Source of the DNA: Branchinecta lynchi
Taxonomy: Eukaryota > Arthropoda > Branchiopoda > Anostraca > Branchinectidae
Assembly (NCBI GenBank): GCA_023053575.1
Contig: JAKZAP010000003.1
Location: 720,561 to 784,560, forward strand
DNA length: 64,000 bases
Direction: 5' to 3'
The position numbers were made by a program, and so were the translations under genes. Below are positions 1 to 6,423 of this stretch, in pieces (within the stretch, counting starts at the first letter, position 1; each line of letters opens with the position of its first letter). The notes under the pieces were generated by a model that searched no databases, was not told where the DNA came from, and saw only the letters and a program-made list of their open reading frames with translations.

Positions 1-438
1 ATTACCGCACAACAAGTGGGGATAAATCAGTATTTTAGCGAAGATATCAACAGATTAACTGCGGTACATGATTCTCCTAAAAATTTATTGGTAAGGATTA
101 ATGATAAAGGGTTATTTGTAAAAGAAATAATTCGAGTTAATGAGAAAGAAATTGATGCTGAGAACAAATTGATAACAAATGTTCAAAACCCTAGAAACAA
201 AAATGATGCTGTTAATTTAGCAACGTTAACTATGAATCTTTTAGATTATGACAAAAAGCTTCTTGGGCAACACACCCATAACGGTATAATTGAAGGAAAG
301 ATTGCTGGTCAAAAAACTCGTATCGATAATATTGAAAGAGCAGTAGTAAATATTTTAAAAAGGCTTCTAGAGCTAGAGCTAAAACCTGTTGACAAACCAT
401 TCGTTACCAGAATAGAAAAAATGATGGCTGGTAAATAA
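1..438 (+). CDS. Fibre-like structural protein, 5' end outside the window
   Basis: The frame is open from the first base, so the start lies to the left; the GTG at 16 is not a convincing start. The middle carries a segment (NVQNPRNKNDAVNLATL) of the kind seen in phage and viral tail-fibre or collar proteins ('ITNV..P....DAVN'). A heptad-like C-terminal part (RIDNIERAVVNILKRL) could form a trimeric coiled coil. In this setting a fibre or attachment-type protein is the reasonable guess, but the assignment rests on weak sequence character only. It ends 30 bases before the next gene's start signal. Confidence 0.5.
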   Translation: MTAQQVGINQYFSEDINRLTAVHDSPKNLLVRINDKGLFVKEIIRVNEKEIDAENKLITNVQNPRNKNDAVNLATLTMNLLDYDKKLLGQHTHNGIIEGKIAGQKTRIDNIERAVVNILKRLLELELKPVDKPFVTRIEKMMAGK

Positions 439-460
439 ATTTTATAAGATAAATTTATTC

Positions 461-471
461 CCTAATAAATG
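461..471 (+). promoter_or_regulatory. ATAAATG start signal of the pVI/pX-like gene
   Basis: CCTAATAAATG overlaps the start codon at 469. It is one of seven matching signals in the element, and resembles the TAAATG late-promoter core of poxviruses and the AT-rich TCTA-type late signals of giant viruses and virophages. Confidence 0.6.
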
Positions 472-1038
472 GTTGAAACAATGGAGTATACAGTTTATTT
501 GTCAAAGCTTCAGAAAGGAAAGCTGAAGAAATGCTTTGATGCTAAACAAAAATGTCAGATACGTGTTAGTCATAGTAGACAAAATGAACGAGAACCAGTT
601 AAGTTACTTTTAAGTAAACGACAAATTGATAAAATTGAAACCTGTAAAATGAATAATAAGGGTTGTGATATTGATGTATCATACAAGCAGATGAGAGAAG
701 CGATTCAAAAAGGTGGATTACTTCCATTTTTAATACCGCTAGCAATTACCCTTGGTAAGGCAGCTTTAACAAGTGGTGCTGCTGCTTTGGGTACATTCGC
801 TGGTAAGAAAATTATGGATAAAATGACCAACACAGGTGGTGCGCTAAAACTTCCTGGAACACAAAAAGTTACCGGTAATGGTGTACGCGGTAGACCTAAG
901 AAGGAAAAAACCGATGATGTCAACACAGGTGGAGCGCTAACACTTCCTGGAACACAAAGAGTTGTCGGTCATGGGGTACGTGGAAGACCTAGGAAGTCAA
1001 AAAACGGGGACATCAAAAAAGAAGCAAAAGTAAAGTAG
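469..1038 (+). CDS. pVI/pX-like capsid precursor with duplicated C-terminal module
   Basis: This is a 189-residue basic protein. Residues 8-75 have the 'LSK.Q..KL' pattern common to this Polinton gene. Residues 82-117 form a glycine/alanine-rich hydrophobic segment that could be membrane-active, as in adenovirus protein VI. Residues 121-145 and 152-176 are a direct repeat (NTGGALxLPGTQxVxGxGVRGRPxK; period 31 residues, 93 bases). NTGG-A and similar G-x-G sites fit the adenain cleavage pattern, so it is probably processed by the protease encoded next. ATG 469 lies in the ATAAATG signal. Near its end (999-1005) is an in-phase A AAA AAC heptamer from which the -1 frame leads into the protease. 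Confidence 0.75.
   Translation: MVETMEYTVYLSKLQKGKLKKCFDAKQKCQIRVSHSRQNEREPVKLLLSKRQIDKIETCKMNNKGCDIDVSYKQMREAIQKGGLLPFLIPLAITLGKAALTSGAAALGTFAGKKIMDKMTNTGGALKLPGTQKVTGNGVRGRPKKEKTDDVNTGGALTLPGTQRVVGHGVRGRPRKSKNGDIKKEAKVK
999..1005 (+). promoter_or_regulatory. Candidate -1 frameshift heptamer A AAA AAC
   Basis: In the frame of the preceding gene the codons are tcA AAA AAC, the canonical X XXY YYZ phase. The -1 frame is open from 993 to 1406 and encodes the protease. The zero-frame stop follows at 1036-1038. I see no strong stem-loop or pseudoknot downstream, so an indel in this A-run is the competing explanation. Confidence 0.4.
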
Positions 1039-1061
1039 GACCTCTAACCAATTTTGATATT

Positions 1062-1406
1062 ATGGATGCATTAGGGAGTATACCACAGTTTAGAGGTGTG
1101 TTCTCTTTAGATACGCTACCCAAACATATCAACGATTCGGAATGTGGTGTAATCAACTATGACAAACGTGGAATGCCTGGAACACATTGGGTTGCCTATT
1201 GTAATCTACCTGAATCCCCCTATGTCGAATTTTTCGATTCTTTCGGTATTCCTCCAGGAAAAGAAATAGTTAAATATCTAAAAACTTCAAAGAAAAAAAT
1301 AGCTTATGAAAATCTTGCTGTCCAAAATATAGACGAAGTAAACTGTGGACTTCACTGTATTTCCTACATTAAGCGCAAAATGAAGTTGGTAGCTTTTCGT
1401 TTATAA
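1062..1406 (+). CDS. Adenain-like cysteine maturation protease
   Basis: The family cleaves capsid precursors during virion maturation. Visible signatures are GTHWVAY (His42), FFDSFG (Asp59), a Gln near 88 and the NCGLHC motif at 94-99. The listed start is the first ATG, but family-like residues (PLTNFDI) lie in the same frame just upstream, where the frame is open back to 993 with no ATG. The gene also lacks the ATAAATG signal of its neighbours. It may therefore be made as a -1 extension of the upstream ORF. The C-terminus after CGLHC is short. The -1 frame from about 1382 runs to a TAA at 1418 that abuts the next start signal in the manner of other genes here, hinting at an indel near 1377-1382. 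Confidence 0.85.
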   Translation: MDALGSIPQFRGVFSLDTLPKHINDSECGVINYDKRGMPGTHWVAYCNLPESPYVEFFDSFGIPPGKEIVKYLKTSKKKIAYENLAVQNIDEVNCGLHCISYIKRKMKLVAFRL

Positions 1407-1415
1407 AAATTGTTT

Positions 1416-1426
1416 TCTAATAAATG
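1416..1426 (+). promoter_or_regulatory. ATAAATG start signal of the zinc-ribbon ORF
   Basis: TCTAATAAATG overlaps ATG 1424. It is identical over its 11 bases to the signal at 3330, and it supports this short ORF as a real gene. Confidence 0.6.
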
Positions 1427-1591
1427 GAGATTTATTGTATGAAATGTAAAAAGAGCACTGACACTGAATCAATGTTTAAGGCAGTGTCACACAAAAATAA
1501 TGTTCCAATGCTGAAAGGGAATTGTGTTATTTGCGGATCGAGGAAAAATCGCTTTTTAAAAAAAACCTCGACGCAGAAAAAGATATATTAA
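1424..1591 (+). CDS. Small zinc-ribbon protein (DUF5679-like), 55 aa
   Basis: This 55-residue ORF contains CMKC (Cys5, Cys8) and CVIC (Cys34, Cys37), a four-cysteine zinc ribbon like the small YCxKC...CxxCG proteins commonly found in adintoviruses and Polintons. It starts in a perfect ATAAATG signal. Its 3' end overlaps the integrase frame, which is open from 1501. An in-phase T TTA AAA heptamer at 1555-1561 could shift ribosomes by -1 into the integrase, giving a zinc-ribbon-integrase fusion. Its function is unknown; a role in transcription or DNA binding is a guess. Confidence 0.7.
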   Translation: MEIYCMKCKKSTDTESMFKAVSHKNNVPMLKGNCVICGSRKNRFLKKTSTQKKIY

Positions 1592-2493
1592 AGACGTATT
1601 ATTCTAATTATTCAGGTGTGGATGATATTTACAGAAAATTAAAAGAAAATGGAGTGAACGTTTCTAAAGATAAAATAAAAAATGTGTTGCAAAATGAGAA
1701 TGTGTATACGTTACACAAACCTTCCTATCATAACTTTGAAAGGAGGCGAGTGTATGTTCACTATGTTGATGAGCAATGGCAAGCTGATTTAGTTGACATG
1801 CAGAAATATAAAAAAGAAAATAATAAAACAAATTACATTTTAACTGTTATTGATTGCTTTAGTAAATATGCTTGGTGTATCCCTCTGAAAGACAAAACGG
1901 GTGCTGAAATAATAAAAGCATTCAGTGTTATATTTAAAGAAAGAATTCCTAAGAAACTACAAACTGATAAAGGTAAAGAATTTGTGATGAGAAATGTTCA
2001 ATCTTTTTTGAAAAATAGCGGCATACACTGGTTTGCATCTGAAAGCGAATTGAAAGCGCAAATTGTAGAACGATTCAACAGAACGCTAAAAGAAAAGTTA
2101 TGGAAATATTTCACTCACAATAACACTACTAATTGGATTGATATTTTACCTTTATTTGTGAGTAATTATAATAACTCGTACCACCGTTCAATACAAATGA
2201 AACCAGTTGATGCTAGTAAAAAGGTTAATCAGAAAAAGGTTTTTAGTGCTCTGTTTCCTCCAGTAGATGACTACAAAATCACAGGAAACGTCAAAGTAGG
2301 GGATTTAGTCAGAATTAAAAAAGAAAAAAGTATTTTCGATAAAGGATATTTACCTAATTATACGGATGAAGTATTTCAGATAGCAACCATCAGACCTACC
2401 ATTCCCATTACTTATGAAATATCTGACAAAAGTGGGGAATTAATTCAAGGAGGGTTTTATGAAAAAGAACTTTCAAAATTTATTATGAAATAA
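1522..2493 (+). CDS. Polinton integrase (retroviral-type, DDE)
   Basis: It inserts the element DNA into the genome. From the nominal TTG at 1522, residues 20-60 are a helix-turn-helix-like region (GVDDIYRKLKENG..VSKDKIKNVL). Then comes the rve core with Asp89 in QADLVDM, Asp149 in QTDKG and Glu183 in VERFNRT, and a C-terminal chromo/SH3-like part (GDLVRIKKEKSIFDKGYLPNYTDEVF). This layout matches animal F54H12.3-like Polinton integrases. There is no ATG in the N-terminal half and no ATAAATG signal. The frame is open from 1501 and overlaps the zinc-ribbon ORF by 91 bases, so the true start is either non-AUG or comes from -1 frameshifting at 1555. The catalytic core looks intact. Confidence 0.93.
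   Translation: MCYLRIEEKSLFKKNLDAEKDILKTYYSNYSGVDDIYRKLKENGVNVSKDKIKNVLQNENVYTLHKPSYHNFERRRVYVHYVDEQWQADLVDMQKYKKENNKTNYILTVIDCFSKYAWCIPLKDKTGAEIIKAFSVIFKERIPKKLQTDKGKEFVMRNVQSFLKNSGIHWFASESELKAQIVERFNRTLKEKLWKYFTHNNTTNWIDILPLFVSNYNNSYHRSIQMKPVDASKKVNQKKVFSALFPPVDDYKITGNVKVGDLVRIKKEKSIFDKGYLPNYTDEVFQIATIRPTIPITYEISDKSGELIQGGFYEKELSKFIMK
1555..1561 (+). promoter_or_regulatory. Candidate -1 frameshift heptamer T TTA AAA
   Basis: The zero-frame codons are ttT TTA AAA at the end of the zinc-ribbon ORF. The -1 frame is the integrase frame, which has no ATG before the catalytic core. The zero-frame stop is at 1589-1591. This is the second such junction within 600 bases. Confidence 0.45.
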
Positions 2494-2500
2494 AATTACT

Positions 2501-2512
2501 TGTATATAAATG
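2501..2512 (+). promoter_or_regulatory. ATAAATG start signal of the coiled-coil gene
   Basis: TGTATATAAATG overlaps ATG 2510, a TATATAAATG variant of the element-wide signal. Confidence 0.55.
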
Positions 2513-3250
2513 GATTCAAGACGCTTGAGTGATATGTTATCGGATATAGTGAAGAACAGAGAAGTTCAGAGAAGAAAGGTTCAACAAAATGAGATGGAGA
2601 AGGCAGGATTTCGGGAATATGCTTCAGAGTTAAACGCTCCAGTTATTATAGCACAAAAAGAAAACACTAAAGACACCATCAAAAAATTACAAGAGAACAC
2701 TGAAATGATCATAAATAAACTACAGGAAGGTGATGATAGTTCAAGAACAAGGCTTCTCCAGATAGGTGAAACGAATCAACCATATCAGCTTCCAGTTTCA
2801 GGGGTAGAAATGCAGTCAACCGCTTTAGAAGCATCTCCAACAAGTATAAAAGTTGTTGATCTGAATGAAGGTGTTGATAAAGAGTTATTAAAAGCACTTA
2901 ATGTGAAATATAGAGATAATCATAGAAGATATGAAGGGGAATATTTTGAGATGCCTCATTTTTATTATGATAACCCAGAGAATATAGAAGATGCTTTGGC
3001 TGAATTAACACCGATAAGTCAAAGTTATGGTGGTCTGAAAAGTAAAAGTTATAGTTCTAGTAAGTATGATAAAATTATTTTATTTATACAAGACTATAAG
3101 GATAGATTAAGAAAAATTCAATCTAGTATACCCTTTATCAGACAACAAGGAACTGGAATATTTATGAATTGTGATGAAATGATTTCAAAATTATACACTT
3201 TGATAGGTAGCAGAGTAAACGGAAATACATCTGATGAGGTGAGAAATTAA
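2510..3250 (+). CDS. Polinton coiled-coil protein, probably cut short by a stop codon
   Basis: This 246-residue ORF starts in an ATAAATG signal. Residues about 45-75 are strongly charged and heptad-like (coiled coil), followed by a Q/S/P-rich linker and a basic C-terminal domain. I do not recognise a function; its position between integrase and minor capsid gene suggests a virion or scaffold protein. After the TAA at 3248-3250 the same frame stays open for 27 more codons to TAA 3332-3334, which abuts the next start signal exactly as gene ends do elsewhere in this element. Those codons read like a natural helical K/N-rich tail. The 3248 stop is therefore probably a nonsense mutation, or less likely a readthrough site. 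Confidence 0.7.
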   Translation: MDSRRLSDMLSDIVKNREVQRRKVQQNEMEKAGFREYASELNAPVIIAQKENTKDTIKKLQENTEMIINKLQEGDDSSRTRLLQIGETNQPYQLPVSGVEMQSTALEASPTSIKVVDLNEGVDKELLKALNVKYRDNHRRYEGEYFEMPHFYYDNPENIEDALAELTPISQSYGGLKSKSYSSSKYDKIILFIQDYKDRLRKIQSSIPFIRQQGTGIFMNCDEMISKLYTLIGSRVNGNTSDEVRN

Positions 3251-3329
3251 GCTATTGATATTTTGGATTCGTTAATGCGAAATAAATTTCTTACGAAGAG
3301 AAATTACAATTCAATATATAAAAAATATT

Positions 3330-3340
3330 TCTAATAAATG
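3330..3340 (+). promoter_or_regulatory. ATAAATG start signal of the minor capsid gene
   Basis: TCTAATAAATG overlaps ATG 3338 and the double stop TAA TAA of the upstream frame. Confidence 0.6.
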
Positions 3341-4060
3341 GTGTTGTTAAACATTGAAGGTAATGAAAGTATCATTGATATAACATTTAGTCAACCAATC
3401 GAATTGAATCGTAATTGGGATTATGAAATAGGTTTGAATCAGTGTACTTTGTGGTATTCATGGCATAATATAAGTGATAAATTTGGAAATAATACATTTC
3501 AATACAGGAAAGATGAAGATAATAATGCAACAGAATGGATGAATGTTACTATTCCTAATGGGATGTATAACGATGATTGTTTGAATTATTTTTTGTGTCA
3601 GTATTTTGATACCCCAAAAGATAAATGTCCTATTGTAATTTCATCCAATCCAGCATCTATGAGATTTGTCATACTATTACAAGAAAAATATGTGTTTAGA
3701 TTTAATAGTGACTTGTGTCAGATTTTAGGATTTGAGAAGGATAGTGAGATATCTAAGAAAATCAATGAAGGTACAAAGCTTCCTAATATAACAAGAAGCG
3801 TTGATAAAATTCAAATTCACTGCTCTCTCGTAAACAGTTCTATCGTAAACAAAAGTAAATCAGATGTCATTTGGACATTTGTTCCTAATACAGAACCGGG
3901 TTGTCAAATTGTTGAGAATCCTAGACAATTAATCTACCTTCCTATTAATACAAAAGACTTTATTTACTCCTTGAGAATGACAATTACTGATCAGTTGGGA
4001 AGACCTATCGATTTGAATGGTGATAACGTTGGATACGTGCTGCATTTAAGAAAAGCTTAA
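3338..4060 (+). CDS. Penton-like minor capsid protein
   Basis: This 240-residue protein has the beta-rich pattern of Polinton minor capsid (penton) proteins: an N-terminal 'ITFSQPIELN..WDYEIGLNQCTLWYSWHNI' region, W.NVTIPNGMY at about 68-78, and a C-terminal strand-rich domain ending in the 'SLRMTITDQLGRPIDLNGD.VGYVLHL' signature. This closing phrase (R..DQ.G.PIDLNG) is highly typical of the animal family. It would occupy the icosahedral vertices. It starts in an ATAAATG signal, and I see no breaks. The call rests on motif recognition, not a search. Confidence 0.8.
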   Translation: MVLLNIEGNESIIDITFSQPIELNRNWDYEIGLNQCTLWYSWHNISDKFGNNTFQYRKDEDNNATEWMNVTIPNGMYNDDCLNYFLCQYFDTPKDKCPIVISSNPASMRFVILLQEKYVFRFNSDLCQILGFEKDSEISKKINEGTKLPNITRSVDKIQIHCSLVNSSIVNKSKSDVIWTFVPNTEPGCQIVENPRQLIYLPINTKDFIYSLRMTITDQLGRPIDLNGDNVGYVLHLRKA

Positions 4061-4084
4061 AGGATTAGTGAAATAAAATTATTT

Positions 4085-4095
4085 ACCTATAAATG
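4085..4095 (+). promoter_or_regulatory. ATAAATG start signal of the small precursor gene
   Basis: ACCTATAAATG overlaps ATG 4093, a variant of the element-wide signal. Confidence 0.5.
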
Positions 4096-4449
4096 TTGAT
4101 TAATAATAAGCGATTACTTTATAAAAGGCAGTATGGAAGTGGAATCGGTAGTGTATTCAAAAACATTGTTAATTCCCAGTTATTTCAAACGTCAGCAAAA
4201 CAAATAAAAGATGGGGCTATGTCAATGTATAATAATATTATTAAACCGAGATTTGAGTTGTTGAAAAACAGAGCAATAGAATATGGGAAAGATCTGATCG
4301 ATGTAAACAAGAAGGAAGTCATTGATGTAATTGGAAACAAAAAATCGATGAAGGATCTTATCGGTACAAATAAAAGGATTTTAAATCAAAGAAGTCAGGA
4401 CTTGATCAAAACGTTAATGACTGGAAATGGATTAAAGATTCTGAAATAA
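4093..4449 (+). CDS. Small basic capsid-associated precursor
   Basis: This 118-residue protein is lysine-rich and mostly helical. It has two glycine motifs near its ends: QYGSG at 13-17 and MTGNG at 109-113. Both fit the adenain cleavage pattern [M/I/L/N/Q]xGx-G, so both ends may be trimmed during maturation. The size and position, between penton and major capsid genes, fit a core- or cement-type virion protein. I recognise no enzyme motif. Confidence 0.6.
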   Translation: MLINNKRLLYKRQYGSGIGSVFKNIVNSQLFQTSAKQIKDGAMSMYNNIIKPRFELLKNRAIEYGKDLIDVNKKEVIDVIGNKKSMKDLIGTNKRILNQRSQDLIKTLMTGNGLKILK

Positions 4450-4470
4450 GTTTTATTTAATAATTTCTTT

Positions 4471-4482
4471 CTTATATAAATG
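4471..4482 (+). promoter_or_regulatory. ATAAATG start signal of the major capsid gene
   Basis: CTTATATAAATG overlaps ATG 4480, a TATATAAATG variant. Confidence 0.55.
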
Positions 4483-5829
4483 GCAGTAAATAAAGTTATC
4501 AGTCCGCAATGGAACATATTTGACGAACCGCTTGTGGATGATACAGTGGTTAAATATGAATTTAAAGAAATTCGAGAAACAGATGTGAATGTATCTAATA
4601 AATCAGAGTTTGAATTCGTAACAAAGAAATTAGATTCCTGGTTTTATCCAAGTGAAAGTTATCTTGATGTCAGTGTAAGAATAGTAAACGAAGATGGGAC
4701 TCCTATAGCTGCAACCGATGTTGCTACTTTAACGAATAATGGATTTAATTTATTCAGTACCGCTGAGTATGTAATAAACGATGAATCGGTTGAAAAAATT
4801 AATCATGTTGGTATTACAACTACCGTTACAAAGTTGATTGAATACTCTGATGATTATTCTAGAAGTGCAGCAAGAAATCATTTCTGGTATAAGGATTATA
4901 ATCAAGGAAAAGAAATTAATCCTGTTATTGCTTCGTTTACTGCAGGGGCTGCAGCAGGGGGTGGAACAGTCAGTTTGAGAAATAATAATAATTATAATAA
5001 AGGATTTGAAAAAAGATATAACAGAACAAAGAGCAGTAAATTAGTAAATATGTATTTACCATTATCAGAATTGTTTGGATTTCTGAAAGGAAACAAACGA
5101 TTCTTCAGAGGTGCATCGCATAAATTATTTCTAAGAAGAAATGATGATAACAACATGATTATAAGAAATGGAAATACTAATTTCAAAGTAGTAATCGAGT
5201 ATTTATCCTGGAAGATCCCTATTGTAGCTCCTAGTATCGAAATGATGAGTGAATTAGAAAAGGATCTTGCTAAGGATAAAAAGCATAATCTGATGTGGGA
5301 AGCATGTAATAGTTATAAAAGTGATGTTAGTCAGAATAAGGAACACACTTGGAAAGTTATATCTGAGAGAAACAATCCAACAAAAGTAGTTGTGATGCTA
5401 CAGAAAAATGAAAAGCATAACAATCAATTAATGAATAATATGGTGTTTGATCATATGAATTTAACAGACATAGAACTTAGAATTAATGGGGATAAATATC
5501 CTGAAGAACCACTTAAATGTGATTTTAGCGATGATAAATGTAAATACTCAAATCTTTACAATAGGTTCATACATTTGGGTTATAAACAATTAGCATTTGA
5601 TACTGGTAGTGTTGTTAGTATAGAAGAATTTAAAGAAGTATATCCACTATTCTGTTTCGATGTTTCCAAACACGAATCAAGTATATATAATGGAACAACT
5701 GCTGATATTGAAATAAGTTTAACATTAAAACACGCTCAGCCTGTACCATATAATATTTACTGTGTTATATATTATGAAAGAAAAGCTACATTAGGTATTA
5801 TTAACAAAAATATGTATGTGAGTTTGTGA
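4480..5829 (+). CDS. Major capsid protein (double jelly-roll type)
   Basis: This 449-residue protein resembles the animal 'F54H12.2-like' Polinton capsid family. It has a strand-rich N-terminal domain, a glycine/alanine-rich loop (GAAAGGG) near residue 155, and the family hallmark PLSELFGFLKGNKRFFRG followed by FLRRNDDNNMII at about 195-230. A second strand-rich domain ends in the typical 'YNIYCVIYYERKATLGI' strand. Length and order fit a trimeric capsomer subunit of the PRD1/adenovirus lineage. The frame is intact over its full length. It starts in an ATAAATG signal, 31 bases after the preceding gene. Confidence 0.82.
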   Translation: MAVNKVISPQWNIFDEPLVDDTVVKYEFKEIRETDVNVSNKSEFEFVTKKLDSWFYPSESYLDVSVRIVNEDGTPIAATDVATLTNNGFNLFSTAEYVINDESVEKINHVGITTTVTKLIEYSDDYSRSAARNHFWYKDYNQGKEINPVIASFTAGAAAGGGTVSLRNNNNYNKGFEKRYNRTKSSKLVNMYLPLSELFGFLKGNKRFFRGASHKLFLRRNDDNNMIIRNGNTNFKVVIEYLSWKIPIVAPSIEMMSELEKDLAKDKKHNLMWEACNSYKSDVSQNKEHTWKVISERNNPTKVVVMLQKNEKHNNQLMNNMVFDHMNLTDIELRINGDKYPEEPLKCDFSDDKCKYSNLYNRFIHLGYKQLAFDTGSVVSIEEFKEVYPLFCFDVSKHESSIYNGTTADIEISLTLKHAQPVPYNIYCVIYYERKATLGIINKNMYVSL

Positions 5830-5857
5830 GTCTGGATTTTTATTTAATAAAATCATC

Positions 5858-5869
5858 CACTAATAAATG
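5858..5869 (+). promoter_or_regulatory. ATAAATG start signal of the OB-fold-like gene
   Basis: CACTAATAAATG overlaps ATG 5867, the seventh matching signal in the element. Confidence 0.55.
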
Positions 5870-6175
5870 GAGTCCGCAAAGGAAGTCTTGAATACAATCA
5901 GAATGAATAAATACAATGAGACAATCAGGAAAGAAGAACTAGTTCTAGGATTGAAATATACTATTGTTAAAATGAGAATTGCTAAGACAAAATATGGTGA
6001 TAAGTTGGTTGTAGTCATTAATCATAATGACAAACCATGTGATTTGTTTATAACACAGAAATATAATGCCATTGCTAACGAATTACTTTTAAAGAAAAAT
6101 CTAGTTTTGCAACCGATTGTACGCGAAAACAAGAACAAAGAAACATATGTGGATTTAGAACTGTTTACTCAGTAA
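5867..6175 (+). CDS. Small OB-fold-like (putative ssDNA-binding) protein
   Basis: This 102-residue protein has the pattern 'GLKYTIVKMRIAKTKYGDKLVVVI......DLFITQKYN.I', which resembles the short OB-fold proteins repeatedly seen beside capsid genes in animal Polintons. A single-stranded DNA-binding role is inferred from that resemblance only. It is the last gene before the element's right end, and its stop is followed by AT-rich non-coding sequence. Confidence 0.5.
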   Translation: MESAKEVLNTIRMNKYNETIRKEELVLGLKYTIVKMRIAKTKYGDKLVVVINHNDKPCDLFITQKYNAIANELLLKKNLVLQPIVRENKNKETYVDLELFTQ

Positions 6176-6423
6176 TATTTGAATAAAAAATGAAAAATGT
6201 AAAAAAAAAAAAAGAAGTAGTAGTATATTGTAGTATTTTATATGTAGTAAAGGGTAATATTCTCATTTCTTGTATCCTTTATTTTGGAATTAAGAAAATA
6301 AAAATGTTCTTAAAAAGGGGGATAATTTGGTAAAAAGGATGTTAAAATTTAAGAAATTGATGTTAAAATAGGGTTTTGAAATTGGGGGGAGGGTGAGCCA
6401 GAACCCGGTTTATATAACTACTT
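6176..6423. other. AT-rich non-coding sequence at the Polinton right end
   Basis: There is a poly(A) run at about 6201 and short GTAGTA repeats, but no gene. The Polinton terminus probably lies here, but no terminal inverted repeat can be matched because the left end is outside the window. Confidence 0.4.

Larger units (their letters stand above)
1..6250 (+). mobile_element. Maverick/Polinton (adintovirus-like) element, right part
   Basis: Ten co-oriented AT-rich ORFs with very short spacers encode the morphogenesis and integration set of a Polinton: precursor proteins, adenain-like protease, retroviral-type integrase, minor and major capsid proteins, and a small OB-fold-like protein. The first ORF is open at base 1, so the element continues to the left. 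The protein-primed polymerase and FtsK/HerA ATPase expected of the family are not in the window. The right limit is uncertain: coding ends at 6175, followed by AT-rich sequence and then an unrelated repeat array from about 6420. I could not see the terminal inverted repeat. A stop codon at 3248 and an apparent frame change near 1377 suggest that this copy is ageing. Confidence 0.88.

Noticed and set aside
1377..1420. A third programmed frameshift at the protease 3' end
   Set aside because: The local sequence (CGC AAA ATG) is not a canonical slippery heptamer, so an indel or a naturally short C-terminus is more likely.
6176..6423. Terminal inverted repeat of the Polinton
   Set aside because: A TIR is expected here, but without the left end no matching inverted copy can be shown.
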